Shown here: positions 9,895 to 18,798 of the stretch, in pieces | Numbering within the stretch: position 1 is the first letter of the stretch | Layout: each line of letters opens with the position of its first letter | Origin: Gramella sp. AN32 | Lineage (GTDB): Bacteria > Bacteroidota > Bacteroidia > Flavobacteriales > Flavobacteriaceae | Direction: 5' to 3' | DNA length: 64,000 bases | Assembly: GCF_023718305.1 (NCBI RefSeq) | Contig: NZ_QEYO01000005.1 | Coordinates: forward strand, 1 to 64,000 | The notes under the pieces: generated by a model | What the model saw: only the letters and a program-made list of their open reading frames with translations | What the model was told of the DNA's origin: nothing | Database searches by the model: none | Position numbers and translations under genes: made by a program

Positions 9895-11331
9895 CTATTC
9901 TTTATTATTCCCTAAAGCGATCTGGTTGATCATTCCTTCAAAGATAAAAAAATGGAATGGGTACATGGAATACCAGTAAGCACGGCCTAACAAACCCCTC
10001 GGTCTAAAAGTTGCGTTTTGGTGGAGCACATTGTTTTCGTCTATAGTAAATTCCAGCCAGGCCTCACCCGGAACTTTCATTTCAGCAAAAAGCAATAATC
10101 TTTTGGCCTCACGATCTGCCAGTAAAACCCTCCAGAAATCGAGCGAGTCTCCAGCGGTTAATTTGTCTGGATGTGTCCTTCCCCTGCGCAGGCCCACACC
10201 GCCAAAAAGCTTATCAATATAGCCGCGGAATTTCCACAACCAGTTTCCATAATACCAGCCATTCAGGCCACCAATTGTCCAAATTCGGTTTAAAACTGCT
10301 TCGGGATTTTCGACCTTAATGGACTTTTCATCTATTAAACAACCATATTTTGGTATCTGGATATATTTATTGAATTCTTTTCTGAACCTTCCGCTGCTTA
10401 AGGAGTCTTTCCAACTTGAAAGCACTTCATTTTGTTCAATTTTATAAAAAGCAAGTTTGATAGCTTTTTTGTAACTAATAGGTTTAATATTTAGCATTTC
10501 CTGCAAGCGGGTGTCCCGTGTGATCACTTCCACGCTCATACTATCCACCAGGTTTTGGGCGAGTTTATAAGATGTTGAGGTGACAAAATAAAGCCAGTAG
10601 GAACTTAATTTTGGCGACATTACGGGCAGATTAATGATCCATAACTTCAAATTTCTAACTTCAGCATATTGGTGCATCATTTCTTCGTAAGTAAGCACGT
10701 CTGGCCCACCAACATCAAATGAGTCATTGTAGCAATCTTCCCTATCTAAAACTCCGGTAAGATATTGAATGATATTTCTAATCGCAATGGGCTGGGAGCG
10801 GGTTTTCACCCATTCTGGAGTAACCATAACCGGTAATTTCTCGCAGAGGTCACGAATAATTTCAAAAGAAGAACTTCCGGAACCTACTATAATGGCCGCT
10901 CTGAGAACAGTTAAATTAAATGAACCTTTATATAAAATATCCTCTACCTTTTTTCGCGATTTAAGATGTTTTGAAAGTTTCTCTTCATTTACAATCCCGC
11001 TTAAATAAATAACCTGATTTACGGAAGTGCCTGCCATCATTGTGTTGAAATTTCTGGCAGCAGTTGCTTCCTGCGTGTCAAAATCATTCGTGTTGGCGCT
11101 CATTGAATGGATAAGGTAATAAGCAGCATCAATATTTTTGATCGCTTCGGGTGGAATAGTATTTTCCAGAAAATCTATTTCTACGATCTCCACCTGTTCT
11201 TCAAAATCTTTTGTTGAGGAAAATCTGTTTTTATTTCGAACGGCGCAAACCACCTGGTGACCCTGCTCTAACAATTGCGGCAAAAGTCTCATTCCAATAT
11301 ATCCATTGGCACCGGTAAGTAATATGCGCAT
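9895..11331 (-). CDS. SDR-family NAD(P)-binding protein with C-terminal DUF2867
   Basis: 478 residues in two parts. Residues 1 to about 290 form a Rossmann NAD(P)-binding domain of the atypical short-chain dehydrogenase type (LLTGANGYIGMRL with GxxGxxG at the start, YYLIHSM, VNQVIYLSGIV, LTVLRAAIIVGSGSSSFE). Residues from about 330 on form the DUF2867 domain (WRVLLADREAKRLLLFAEMKVPGEAWLEF...). This fusion is common in Bacteroidota and Actinobacteria; its substrate is unknown. It is the first gene of a two-gene unit with the BCCT transporter. Confidence 0.88.
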   Translation of the reverse strand: MRILLTGANGYIGMRLLPQLLEQGHQVVCAVRNKNRFSSTKDFEEQVEIVEIDFLENTIPPEAIKNIDAAYYLIHSMSANTNDFDTQEATAARNFNTMMAGTSVNQVIYLSGIVNEEKLSKHLKSRKKVEDILYKGSFNLTVLRAAIIVGSGSSSFEIIRDLCEKLPVMVTPEWVKTRSQPIAIRNIIQYLTGVLDREDCYNDSFDVGGPDVLTYEEMMHQYAEVRNLKLWIINLPVMSPKLSSYWLYFVTSTSYKLAQNLVDSMSVEVITRDTRLQEMLNIKPISYKKAIKLAFYKIEQNEVLSSWKDSLSSGRFRKEFNKYIQIPKYGCLIDEKSIKVENPEAVLNRIWTIGGLNGWYYGNWLWKFRGYIDKLFGGVGLRRGRTHPDKLTAGDSLDFWRVLLADREAKRLLLFAEMKVPGEAWLEFTIDENNVLHQNATFRPRGLLGRAYWYSMYPFHFFIFEGMINQIALGNNKE

Positions 11332-11401
11332 AGCCTTAATTTGCTTATCAAATTAGAGAAATATTGATTACTTTCCCTTTAGATTAGTAAAATATTATCA
11401 A

Positions 11402-11605
11402 ATGAATAACGTATTGAAAACCGTTCTTTTAATAATTGGAATTGGTTTAATTGCTTACGGTTTATATACCATCATTACTCCGGAATTTGCCGTAGATGCC
11501 GGGCCCATCAAAATAAAGGCTCAAGGCGATCATACCCAAAGTTACGCCATGATTGCTTTTGGGGTTCTAGCGCTTATCGGTGGCCTTGCTTTTGGGAAAA
11601 GATGA
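11402..11605 (+). CDS. Small two-helix membrane protein
   Basis: 67 residues. Two hydrophobic helices (about 6-24 and 48-64) flank a short hydrophilic link (AGPIKIKAQGDHTQ). Glycine-rich helices such as VLLIIGIGLIAYGLYTI resemble DUF3185-like small membrane proteins; function unknown. Divergent from the SDR gene, with 70 bases between starts. A weak TAGATTAG at 11380 could be its -7 element. Confidence 0.6.
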   Translation: MNNVLKTVLLIIGIGLIAYGLYTIITPEFAVDAGPIKIKAQGDHTQSYAMIAFGVLALIGGLAFGKR

Positions 11606-11741
11606 AATAATGAACAATTTGCAATGAACAATTGACAAGTATCTGATAAAATTTAAAAGGGGTGAATGAACTTCATTTATTCTTAAAGCCACGAATGCAC
11701 TAATTATTTTTGACTTTAATAACTTGAAAATTATCAATTAA

Positions 11742-12167
11742 TCAAAGATCGTCGATCTGGGTGGGTGCATTATCTGCCTTATAGTCGATGATCTTTTTAA
11801 AAAATTTATGGATTCCCGGCGAATCTGCCTTTACCTTAATAAAATATTGATCCCTATACATACTGTATTCTTCAGCCTTTCCTTTGTATAGGCTAAGTTT
11901 ATAATAGGGGATTACCAGCGCATAGGTTTCCAGCAGGGATCTAAATCGAATGATGATTCCATTGTTCCTAAGTTCCACATTGCAATTATTTGCATTGTTA
12001 TCCAGGATGAGGAGATTATGGATTTCAATGCTGGTTGAGGTAATTTGTAATTTTGGCGAGCCGGTTCCTTTTAAGCGAACACGTTCCATCAAATTAAAAG
12101 GCTTTCCAACTTCTTTATTAACTTTTTCAGTAATTCCCGAGCGATTGTAGGAAACGTTCAACAGCAT
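11742..12167 (-). CDS. Conserved hypothetical protein
   Basis: 141 residues, no signal peptide or membrane helix, mixed alpha/beta composition. Segments such as SIEIHNLLILDNNANN, NNGIIIRFRSLLETYALVIPYYKLSLYKG and YFIKVKADSPGIHKFFKKIIDYK look like a compact PH-like or DUF fold that reports or binds at membranes, but I cannot name it. It stands alone, divergent from argS. Confidence 0.6.
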   Translation of the reverse strand: MLLNVSYNRSGITEKVNKEVGKPFNLMERVRLKGTGSPKLQITSTSIEIHNLLILDNNANNCNVELRNNGIIIRFRSLLETYALVIPYYKLSLYKGKAEEYSMYRDQYFIKVKADSPGIHKFFKKIIDYKADNAPTQIDDL

Positions 12168-12229
12168 TTCTTTTTTCTAAATATAAGAATTTGAAGGGCA
12201 AGCGAGGCCTTCAAGACTTCAATTATTTT

Positions 12230-12237
12230 TATCTTTG
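12230..12237 (+). promoter_or_regulatory. -7 element TATCTTTG for argS
   Basis: Exact TAnnTTTG match 37 bases before the argS ATG, in the spacer between divergent genes. The -33 element is not clear. Confidence 0.55.
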
Positions 12238-12274
12238 CGCTCCTAATTATAAGAATTTCAACTAAGCGAAGGAA

Positions 12275-14053
12275 ATGAATATTGAAAAATTACTTGCTAA
12301 AAAAGTAAATGCTGCCGTAAAACAACATTACGATCAGGATGCTGAAACGATCGAATTTCAGCCTACCCGTAAGGATTTTGAAGGTGATATTACTTTGGTG
12401 GTCTTTCCTATGCTGAAGCAGTTGAAAACAAACCCAGCCAAACTTGCCCATGAAATTGGGGAATATCTGGAAAAGGAAGTGGAAGCAGTTTCAGGTTTTA
12501 ACGTGGTTTCCGGTTTTTTAAATATCATCATCAGCAACCAGTTTTATATCGATTTTTTCAATAATATTAGGGAACTGGATGATTTCGGGATTCTTTATCC
12601 GCAATCTGATATCAGTGGGATTATGGTAGAATATTCTTCGCCAAACACGAATAAACCCCTGCATTTAGGGCATATAAGAAACAATCTTTTAGGATATTCG
12701 GTTTCTGAAATTTTGAAAGCCGCGGGTAACCAGGTTTATAAAGTTCAGGTGATCAACGATCGGGGGATTCATATTTGCAAATCGATGATCGCCTGGCAGA
12801 AATTCGGAAATGGCAAAACTCCGCAGTCTACCGGTTTGAAAGGAGATAAACTGGTGGGGAACTATTACGTAAAATTCGACCAGGAATATAAAAGGGAAAT
12901 CGCACATTTAAAAGAAGCGGGAAAAAGTGAAGAGGAAGCGAAAGCTGAAGCGCCCATCTTTATTGAAGCTCAGGAAATGCTTCGAAAATGGGAGGCGAAC
13001 GATCCTGAAGTAGTAAAGCTCTGGTCTACGATGAATCAATGGGTTTATGATGGTTTTGAGAAAACCTATGATGCGCTTGGGGTTAATTTTGATAAAAATT
13101 ATTACGAAAGTGAAACCTATTTGCTGGGCAAGGACAATGTTCAACAAGGTCTTGAAGATGGGGTTTTTTATAAAAAAGAAGATGGTAGCGTTTGGATCGA
13201 TCTAAGCGATGAAGGCCTGGATGAGAAAATTGTTTTACGAAGCGATGGCACCGCGGTGTATATGACCCAGGATATTGGAACTGCCATCCAGCGTTTCGAA
13301 GATTATAATATCAACCAAATGGTTTATACGGTTGGGAATGAACAGGAATATCATTTTAAAGTTCTTTTTCTTATTCTGAAGAAATTAGGCTATGACTGGG
13401 CAGAATCTCTCTTTCATTTAAGCTACGGAATGGTGGACCTTCCTAGCGGGAAAATGAAAAGCCGTGAAGGTACCGTGGTAGATGCCGATGATTTGATGGC
13501 TGAAATGACGGAAACTGCCAGGAAAATTTCCGTAGAATTAGGAAAACTGGAAGAATATTCCGCAGAAGAGAAAGAGGAGCTTTACAGAATTATTGGTCTT
13601 GGGGCTTTGAAATATTATATTCTGAAAGTGGATCCACGAAAGAGGATTTTATTCGATCCCAAAGAATCTGTAGATTTTCAGGGAAATACGGGTCCGTTTA
13701 TTCAATATACCTATGCCAGGATCCAATCGATTTTAAGAAAGGCAGATTTTGATATCACCGCTGCTCTGGAAAAGAGTTATGATTTTCATGAAAAGGAAAA
13801 AGAGTTAATTAAAACAATTCAATTATTCCCGGAAACCATCGCCCTGGCTGCAGAAAACAATTCACCTGCTTTAATCGCCAATTATACCTACGATCTGGTA
13901 AAATCATTTAATTCATTCTATCAAAACGTTCCTATTTTAGGGGTTGAAGATGAAGCTGAAAAAGTTTTTAGGGTGCAATTATCCAGGACCGTGGCGAAAG
14001 TTATAAAATCAAGTTTTAAGCTGCTGGGAATTGAAGTCCCGGAGCGGATGTAA
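12275..14053 (+). CDS. argS: Arginyl-tRNA synthetase
   Basis: Charges tRNA-Arg; class Ia synthetase in the cytoplasm. 592 residues, the standard length. An N-terminal Add-1 domain occupies about 1-95. The HIGH signature is HLGH at about 130-133 (within NKPLHLGHIRNN). GKMKSREGTVV near 392 is the degenerate KMSKS loop usual for ArgRS, and a C-terminal DALR anticodon-binding domain fills about 470-592. FVEYSSPNTNKP appears here as VEYSSPNTNKP just before HIGH. Single gene with its own promoter. Confidence 0.98.
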   Translation: MNIEKLLAKKVNAAVKQHYDQDAETIEFQPTRKDFEGDITLVVFPMLKQLKTNPAKLAHEIGEYLEKEVEAVSGFNVVSGFLNIIISNQFYIDFFNNIRELDDFGILYPQSDISGIMVEYSSPNTNKPLHLGHIRNNLLGYSVSEILKAAGNQVYKVQVINDRGIHICKSMIAWQKFGNGKTPQSTGLKGDKLVGNYYVKFDQEYKREIAHLKEAGKSEEEAKAEAPIFIEAQEMLRKWEANDPEVVKLWSTMNQWVYDGFEKTYDALGVNFDKNYYESETYLLGKDNVQQGLEDGVFYKKEDGSVWIDLSDEGLDEKIVLRSDGTAVYMTQDIGTAIQRFEDYNINQMVYTVGNEQEYHFKVLFLILKKLGYDWAESLFHLSYGMVDLPSGKMKSREGTVVDADDLMAEMTETARKISVELGKLEEYSAEEKEELYRIIGLGALKYYILKVDPRKRILFDPKESVDFQGNTGPFIQYTYARIQSILRKADFDITAALEKSYDFHEKEKELIKTIQLFPETIALAAENNSPALIANYTYDLVKSFNSFYQNVPILGVEDEAEKVFRVQLSRTVAKVIKSSFKLLGIEVPERM

Positions 14054-14061
14054 TTTTTTAA

Positions 14062-14133
14062 TTTGAAAATGAAATAATTTGAAAATTTGAAAATGAAATA
14101 ATTTGAAAATTTGAAAATGTGTTGATTTGAAAA
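14062..14133. repeat. Short tandem repeat, 24-base period, three copies
   Basis: TTTGAAAATGAAATAATTTGAAAA and near copies begin at 14062, 14086 and 14110; the third is degenerate after TTTGAAAATG. The stretch directly follows argS. Such TTTGAAAAT-rich repeats occur in intergenic DNA of related flavobacteria; no function can be read from it. Confidence 0.75.
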
Positions 14134-14200
14134 CTAATCAATGTGAAAATGTAACTTCGCAGGGTAGAAAATTTAAACATAGAGCAAACTTATAACCTGC

Positions 14201-14833
14201 CTACAAGAAGGCTGCTAGTTTTTCCATTTTCTTTTTTGGTAAGCCATCGGTGCTAATCAACATTTGGATATGCTCCTTATTTTTATCTTTCGAATATAAT
14301 AGCTCAAAAAAGTCCCAAACTGAAACCCCAGTTTCAGATTCTTCTTTCAGTTTTAAAATATCCCCTTTGGAAACCTTTCCTTGTTCTAAAACGCTCACAT
14401 AGGTTCCGGGGCATCCGCGTGCTATAAATTGCTTAAGAACTTTCTGTGTTTTGAATCGTATACCCAATTTATAGCAGGGCTCCCTTGGTTGTGTTATTTG
14501 AACGATTGCATCACCTAATTGATAAATAGAACCAACCATTATTTCCTTTTCATGGAATCCTTCTATCGTAAGGTTTTCCCCGAACATACCGTACTTCCAA
14601 TTCAAATCAGGGTAAAGTTTTTTCCAGTAGGGATACTGTTCCGCAGCAAATAAATAACAGGCTTTATGGGCGCCTCCATGATGTTTTCTATCTGATATCT
14701 CATCCCCTTTGACCTCTTCCTTTTCGAGGTAAATTGGCTGATCTACCGGATATTTATAGATGCCGGTTTTTACCTTTTGGCCCCGCCATTTAACAATTTT
14801 CTGTTCAGCGATATTTGTTGATATGATTTTCAA
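14201..14833 (-). CDS. MOSC domain protein, YiiM-like
   Basis: 210 residues. MOSC domains bind molybdenum cofactor-linked sulfur through a conserved Cys; YiiM-type proteins reduce N-hydroxylated compounds. Visible: DRKHHGGAHKACYLF near 48-62, YGMFGENLTIEG near 81-92, and the expected Cys at 120 in QPREPCYKLG, followed by RGCPGTYVSVLEQG. A C-terminal helical extension with DGLPKKKMEKLAAFL completes the YiiM architecture. Stands alone. Confidence 0.85.
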   Translation of the reverse strand: MKIISTNIAEQKIVKWRGQKVKTGIYKYPVDQPIYLEKEEVKGDEISDRKHHGGAHKACYLFAAEQYPYWKKLYPDLNWKYGMFGENLTIEGFHEKEIMVGSIYQLGDAIVQITQPREPCYKLGIRFKTQKVLKQFIARGCPGTYVSVLEQGKVSKGDILKLKEESETGVSVWDFFELLYSKDKNKEHIQMLISTDGLPKKKMEKLAAFL

Positions 14834-15406
14834 TTTTGTATTTTTTTATAATTTTCCTGGAATTCTAAAATGCTCTGCGAAGTTCTCCCCGGAGGACGGG
14901 GGCAACATCGCGGAGCTAATATTAGAAAATATTTCAAATATAGATATTAGAGTTATTCTATTGCTTTATTAAATAAGCTTCAGAAGTCCCCTGGTACCTA
15001 AGTTTCAGGACTATTTGATTATAAATTCACTAAACGGAATTTTCTGAATATAGTAAGCGCCTGTTTCCGGGACAATAATTTCCCCATCTTTCCTTTTAAT
15101 GGTGAATTCATAGGAAGTTTCGTCTACTTTTTGATCAACAATCAACTCATTTGAACCATAATCTTTGGTAAAATCTATATAGGGTTAATTGCTATATCCA
15201 AGTAATAAAGAGTGATGCAAATAAATAATCACGGACTTTCTTCATCTAATGGACAATTAAAACTGCTTTATAAATATAAGTTGAATGTGATGAATTCTTA
15301 TATTGGCAGACAATTTTTATACCTACATGTGTGGAAGTTTTCAACCGTGTGGCAGGGAATTATATGCATTATGCCTTCAAATTCTTATCTTTTATAAAAA
15401 TAAGAT
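14834..15406. other. Long spacer with a hairpin and a gene remnant
   Basis: About 570 bases between the MOSC gene and the thioredoxin-like lipoprotein gene. It holds a G/C-rich imperfect hairpin at about 14874-14917 (CTCTGCG paired with CGCGGAG, GTT with AAC, TCCCC with GGGG) and the decayed 3' end of a minus-strand gene at 15011-15184. The rest is A/T-rich; I see no credible complete gene in it. Confidence 0.6.
15011..15184 (-). pseudogene. Remnant: C-terminal 57 codons of an unidentified protein
   Basis: Reading the minus strand gives DFTKDYGSNELIVDQKV, then ETSYEFTIKRKDGEIIV, then PETGAYYIQKIPFSEFIIK and a stop. Composition and codon use look like real flavobacterial coding sequence. Upstream the same frame meets TAA at once and there is no start codon, so this looks like a 3' stub left after a deletion. 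I cannot name the parent family; the alternating beta pattern suggests a secreted or lipoprotein C terminus. Confidence 0.45.
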
Positions 15407-16966
15407 ATGCGATTAAATTTTAATTTAATTCTTTCCTTAATATTTTTTATATCCTTACTTTCTTGTAAGCAAGATCAAAAGCACGAAAAGGATATAAAAG
15501 GCAGCGATAGCATTAAAAACGATATTGAGCAACCAGCTGTGCTTATAGCCCACGGTGATGATCCCAAAGCATTTGAATATTTTAATGTTATGGATAATTC
15601 TTATCTGTTTGGAACCAATCATAAAGATGTAGAAAAGAAAATTTTTAAAGATTCCATGATCTTAAAATTGAATTCTATAGTAGATTCCCAATTAATGGAA
15701 ATTATAGCTTTCGGAAATAACAAAAATTACCGAACGAAGTTTTTCATAGAACCTGGCGATACCATTAGGTTTGAAATGAAAAATGGTAGAATTTATTCTC
15801 TTGGGCTTGGTGATTTAGAAAACAGTGTTTATCAGTATTTGGATGATTCTACCCCTTCATACGCTGAAAATAATTATTTAGGAAATATTAATTATTACGG
15901 AGAAAAAACTAAAGAAATCTATCAAAAGAAAGTGAAATTTCTTGAAGAATATATCTCCAGAGAAAATACAATGTCAAAAGACGCTCTACTTTCCATTCGA
16001 AAAGATCTAAAATTTGAATATTTTAATAATCTAATTCAACCGCGAAATATCCCGTCATCTGGTCGGAATTTTTATTTTAATGAACAAGATGGCTTGCTTC
16101 CTATTTTACAGAGAGAAGCAGGTGAATCAGAAAATATATTTTATTACGAAGATTACTTTGGAAATATTCACATTGGGGATTTTACTGCTTCCCCTGATAT
16201 TTCAAATACCTATTATAAGAACTCCATAAATCCTTTTATTAGATATTATTTTCTGTCATCTGAAGACCTTCCATATACGAAAGCTAAATTCTTAGCTGAA
16301 AAGGATTTCATTGAAAAACACTTTGATGGAGAAGTAAGGGATTATGCTATCGCTAGGATGATAAGTGATTATCATAAAAAAGGTTTTGGCTATAGTACCG
16401 GGAATATTCAATTAGTGAAAGATGCTATTGCTGAATATGAACCGAGGTTTACCAAAGAAAGCTACATCTCTAAGATGAATGAAATTATAGCAGAGTTAAA
16501 TAATTTTAATTTCAAACTCTCAGACAAAGCTCTTAATGCTCAAATAGTGAACAGCGCTGGAGACACTCTTAAATTAAAAAGTATTCTGAAAGGTGCTTCT
16601 AAAATAAAGGTTTTGGACCTATGGGCCAGTTGGTGCCCGCCTTGCATTCGAGATATTAGGGAAACTTTCGATTTTAAGAAAGAGCTAAAGAAAGAAGTAG
16701 ATATGCAATGGATTTATTTGTCCCTTGACACTAATTCTGAAAATTGGGAGAAGGGATCTAAAGATTTGAGACAAAATCTAAATTCAGAAAATAGCTATTT
16801 AATCGTAGGGGATTTTAAATCTAATTTCGCGAAATTTTTCAAAATCAATAGTATTCCCCGTTATATCATTTTAGATGAAAAAAATAATATTATTCTTGAA
16901 AATGCGCCAAGTCCTTTCGCTCAAGACAATTTTAAAAGAATGATAGATAATATCTCAAATAATTAA
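15407..16966 (+). CDS. Lipoprotein with C-terminal thioredoxin (TlpA/ResA-like) domain
   Basis: 519 residues. A lipoprotein signal peptide ends at SLLSCKQ, predicting a membrane anchor facing the periplasm. The long N-terminal half has no motif I recognise. The C-terminal ~150 residues are a thioredoxin domain: IKVLDLWASWCPPCIRD with the active site C410-P-P-C413, then SIPRYIILDEKN with the conserved cis-proline. TlpA-like proteins reduce disulfides during cytochrome c maturation or envelope protein repair; in Bacteroidota many have such large N-terminal extensions. Stands alone between two long spacers. Confidence 0.85.
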   Translation: MRLNFNLILSLIFFISLLSCKQDQKHEKDIKGSDSIKNDIEQPAVLIAHGDDPKAFEYFNVMDNSYLFGTNHKDVEKKIFKDSMILKLNSIVDSQLMEIIAFGNNKNYRTKFFIEPGDTIRFEMKNGRIYSLGLGDLENSVYQYLDDSTPSYAENNYLGNINYYGEKTKEIYQKKVKFLEEYISRENTMSKDALLSIRKDLKFEYFNNLIQPRNIPSSGRNFYFNEQDGLLPILQREAGESENIFYYEDYFGNIHIGDFTASPDISNTYYKNSINPFIRYYFLSSEDLPYTKAKFLAEKDFIEKHFDGEVRDYAIARMISDYHKKGFGYSTGNIQLVKDAIAEYEPRFTKESYISKMNEIIAELNNFNFKLSDKALNAQIVNSAGDTLKLKSILKGASKIKVLDLWASWCPPCIRDIRETFDFKKELKKEVDMQWIYLSLDTNSENWEKGSKDLRQNLNSENSYLIVGDFKSNFAKFFKINSIPRYIILDEKNNIILENAPSPFAQDNFKRMIDNISNN

Positions 16967-16970
16967 AAGA

Positions 16971-16999
16971 CGTCGTTCTGAACTTGTTTCAGAATCTGA
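16971..16999 (+). repeat. REP-like palindrome, copy 1
   Basis: TTCTGAACTTGTTTCAGAA within CGTCGTTCTGA...ATCTGA. The arms TTCTGAA and TTCAGAA pair. Same core (CTGAACTTGTTTCAG) as the copies at 17144 and 44019. Confidence 0.7.
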
Positions 17000-17096
17000 T
17001 TACCCTGTAGATCATTACAGTAATAGAAACCCCGCAATCGAAGATTCGACGGAGTCAAATAAATTGCCATTGGCGTATTTTTTTCTAGCACAAAAT

Positions 17097-17123
17097 AGAC
17101 CCTGAAACCAGGTCAGGGTGACG
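17097..17123 (-). repeat. REP-like palindrome, copy 2 (inverted)
   Basis: Read on the minus strand: CGTCACCCTGACCTGGTTTC then AGGGTCT, the same layout as copies 1 and 3 with compensating base changes in both arms (CCCTGA/TCAGGG). Confidence 0.65.
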
Positions 17124-17143
17124 CTGCCGGTTTTTAGAATTAT

Positions 17144-17171
17144 CGTCATGCTGAACTTGTTTCAGCATCTC
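17144..17171 (+). repeat. REP-like palindrome, copy 3
   Basis: CGTCATGCTGAACTTGTTTC followed by AGCATCT. The arms ATGCTGAA and TTCAGCAT pair perfectly. Confidence 0.7.
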
Positions 17172-17272
17172 ATTAGAGATACATTTATTTTTTATCTGCT
17201 CTGCGAAGTTGCAAACTTCACAGATTATCCTCACCCCATTCCTTTATAAAAATTCGATCTTAAAATTAGCAG

Positions 17273-17280
17273 TACCTTTG
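17273..17280 (+). promoter_or_regulatory. -7 element TACCTTTG for the DEAD-box helicase
   Basis: Exact TAnnTTTG match, 55 bases before the ATG, giving an untranslated leader of about 45 bases. Confidence 0.5.
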
Positions 17281-17334
17281 CCGCTTATATAAAAATGGCA
17301 CTAAATAAGATTTGCTGTTTTTTAAACAATTTTT

Positions 17335-18594
17335 ATGTCATTCACATCCCTGGGTTTATCTGCCCCTTTGCTCAAAGCTGTTAGCAAAAAAGGATATACT
17401 ACTCCATCTCCCATTCAGGAAAAAGCGATTCCACTAATACTGGAAAGAAAAGATATTCTTGCTTCGGCCCAAACCGGTACAGGAAAAACAGCGGGGTTTA
17501 CCTTGCCCATGCTTCAAATATTGGCGGAAGGACAAACTTTAAGGAAGAGACCTGTTCGCGCCCTGGTGTTAACTCCCACGCGTGAACTTGCAGCTCAGGT
17601 ATATGAAGATGTTAAGGATTATGGGGTTTTTCTGGATTTGAAAGCCAATGTCATTTTTGGAGGGGTAAATGCTACCCGCCAAATTCGCAGCCTGCAACAA
17701 GGAGTGGATATTGTAGTGGCGACTCCGGGACGTTTGCTGGATTTACATAACCAAAAAGCACTTTCCCTGGCCAATGTGGAAATACTGGTACTGGACGAAG
17801 CAGACAGGATGCTAGATATGGGATTTTTGCGGGATATCAGGAAAATACTGGCACTAATGCCGGTGAAACGGCAAAATTTGCTTTTTTCGGCAACTTTCTC
17901 TAAAGAAATCAAACAACTGGCCAATACTTTTTTACATCACCCGGTTTTAGTGGAAGCTACTCCGGAAGTGACCACTGCGGAAAAAGTAAACCAAAAATTT
18001 TATAAAACTGATAAATCCCGAAAAACAGATCTAACTGTCAAACTTATTTCTGAAGGGAATTGGGAACAGGTTTTGGTTTTTACCCGCACCAAGCATGGTG
18101 CCAACCGGCTTAGCCAAAAGTTGGAAAAGAATGGGATTACCTCTGCTGCCATTCACGGAAATAAAAGTCAGGGCGCGCGCACCAAAGCCCTGGCCGGATT
18201 TAAAAAAGGAAATGTCAGGGTATTATGCGCCACTGATATTGCCGCGCGTGGGTTGGATATTCCCCTGTTACCACATGTGATCAATTTTGAACTTCCTAAT
18301 GTACCGGAAGATTATGTGCACAGGATTGGGCGAACAGGCCGCGCTGGTGCCAGTGGCGAAGCAATTTCATTGGTAAGCGTTGATGAAAATGACTATGTGA
18401 AAGCAATAGAAAAATTGCTCGGTGAAACTTTGACCAAAGAGGTGATTGTTGGTTTTGAACCTACCGAAAGCCTTCAGGAAGTTCTTGAAACCAAAGCCCA
18501 TAATAAGAAACAGCAGAATGCTGGTAGAAATGCACGTTCTTCAAGAAATTCAAGAAATTCCAAAAGTGGTTCCGGCAGACGAAACAGAAACTAA
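17335..18594 (+). CDS. DEAD-box ATP-dependent RNA helicase (RhlE-like)
   Basis: 419 residues; unwinds RNA duplexes in ribosome assembly or RNA decay and cold adaptation. All motifs are present: Q motif [14 protein letters not shown] near 20-33, AQTGTGKT at 45-52, PTRELA near 84, TPGR near 128, DEAD starting at 154, SAT near 185, then the second RecA domain with ARGLD and HRIGRTGR. The C-terminal tail from about 385 is basic, low-complexity Arg/Asn/Ser ([18 protein letters not shown]), an RNA-binding tail typical of RhlE in Bacteroidota. Single gene. Confidence 0.95.
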   Translation: MSFTSLGLSAPLLKAVSKKGYTTPSPIQEKAIPLILERKDILASAQTGTGKTAGFTLPMLQILAEGQTLRKRPVRALVLTPTRELAAQVYEDVKDYGVFLDLKANVIFGGVNATRQIRSLQQGVDIVVATPGRLLDLHNQKALSLANVEILVLDEADRMLDMGFLRDIRKILALMPVKRQNLLFSATFSKEIKQLANTFLHHPVLVEATPEVTTAEKVNQKFYKTDKSRKTDLTVKLISEGNWEQVLVFTRTKHGANRLSQKLEKNGITSAAIHGNKSQGARTKALAGFKKGNVRVLCATDIAARGLDIPLLPHVINFELPNVPEDYVHRIGRTGRAGASGEAISLVSVDENDYVKAIEKLLGETLTKEVIVGFEPTESLQEVLETKAHNKKQQNAGRNARSSRNSRNSKSGSGRRNRN

Positions 18595-18766
18595 TTTATA
18601 ATTTTTCATATCCCTACACACCTTTTTTGTGGGTGCATTTCATTCGCTTTTTTCCTGAATTTGAACGTCAAAAGGGAGCTGCGCAATGCCTGGAATGTAT
18701 ATGCGCATTTTGCATAGAAAAATTTAAATCTCAAGAAACTTTATTTTTCACCGGTACATCTTTTCT

Positions 18767-18774
18767 TATCTTTG
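18767..18774 (+). promoter_or_regulatory. -7 element TATCTTTG for ffh
   Basis: Exact consensus, 25 bases before the ATG, with a T-rich stretch (18744-18747) at the expected -33 distance of 19 bases. Confidence 0.55.
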
Positions 18775-18798
18775 CCTTTCTAAAAATGTAGCAAGTGT

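Larger units (their letters stand above)
16967..17334. other. Spacer built of REP-like palindromes
   Basis: About 370 bases without a gene. Three related palindromic elements lie at 16971-16999, 17097-17123 and 17144-17171. A further hairpin (GAAGTT/AACTTC) lies at about 17205-17220, and the DEAD-box gene promoter at 17273. Confidence 0.65.

Noticed and set aside
14062..14133. Possible CRISPR-like or regulatory array after argS
   Set aside because: The repeats are contiguous, A/T-rich and without spacers; a simple tandem repeat.
15212..15397. 61-codon open frame starting MMQINNHGLSSSNGQ
   Set aside because: Composition is unlike neighbouring genes, it shows no domain or signal, and it lies in a decayed spacer; most likely chance.
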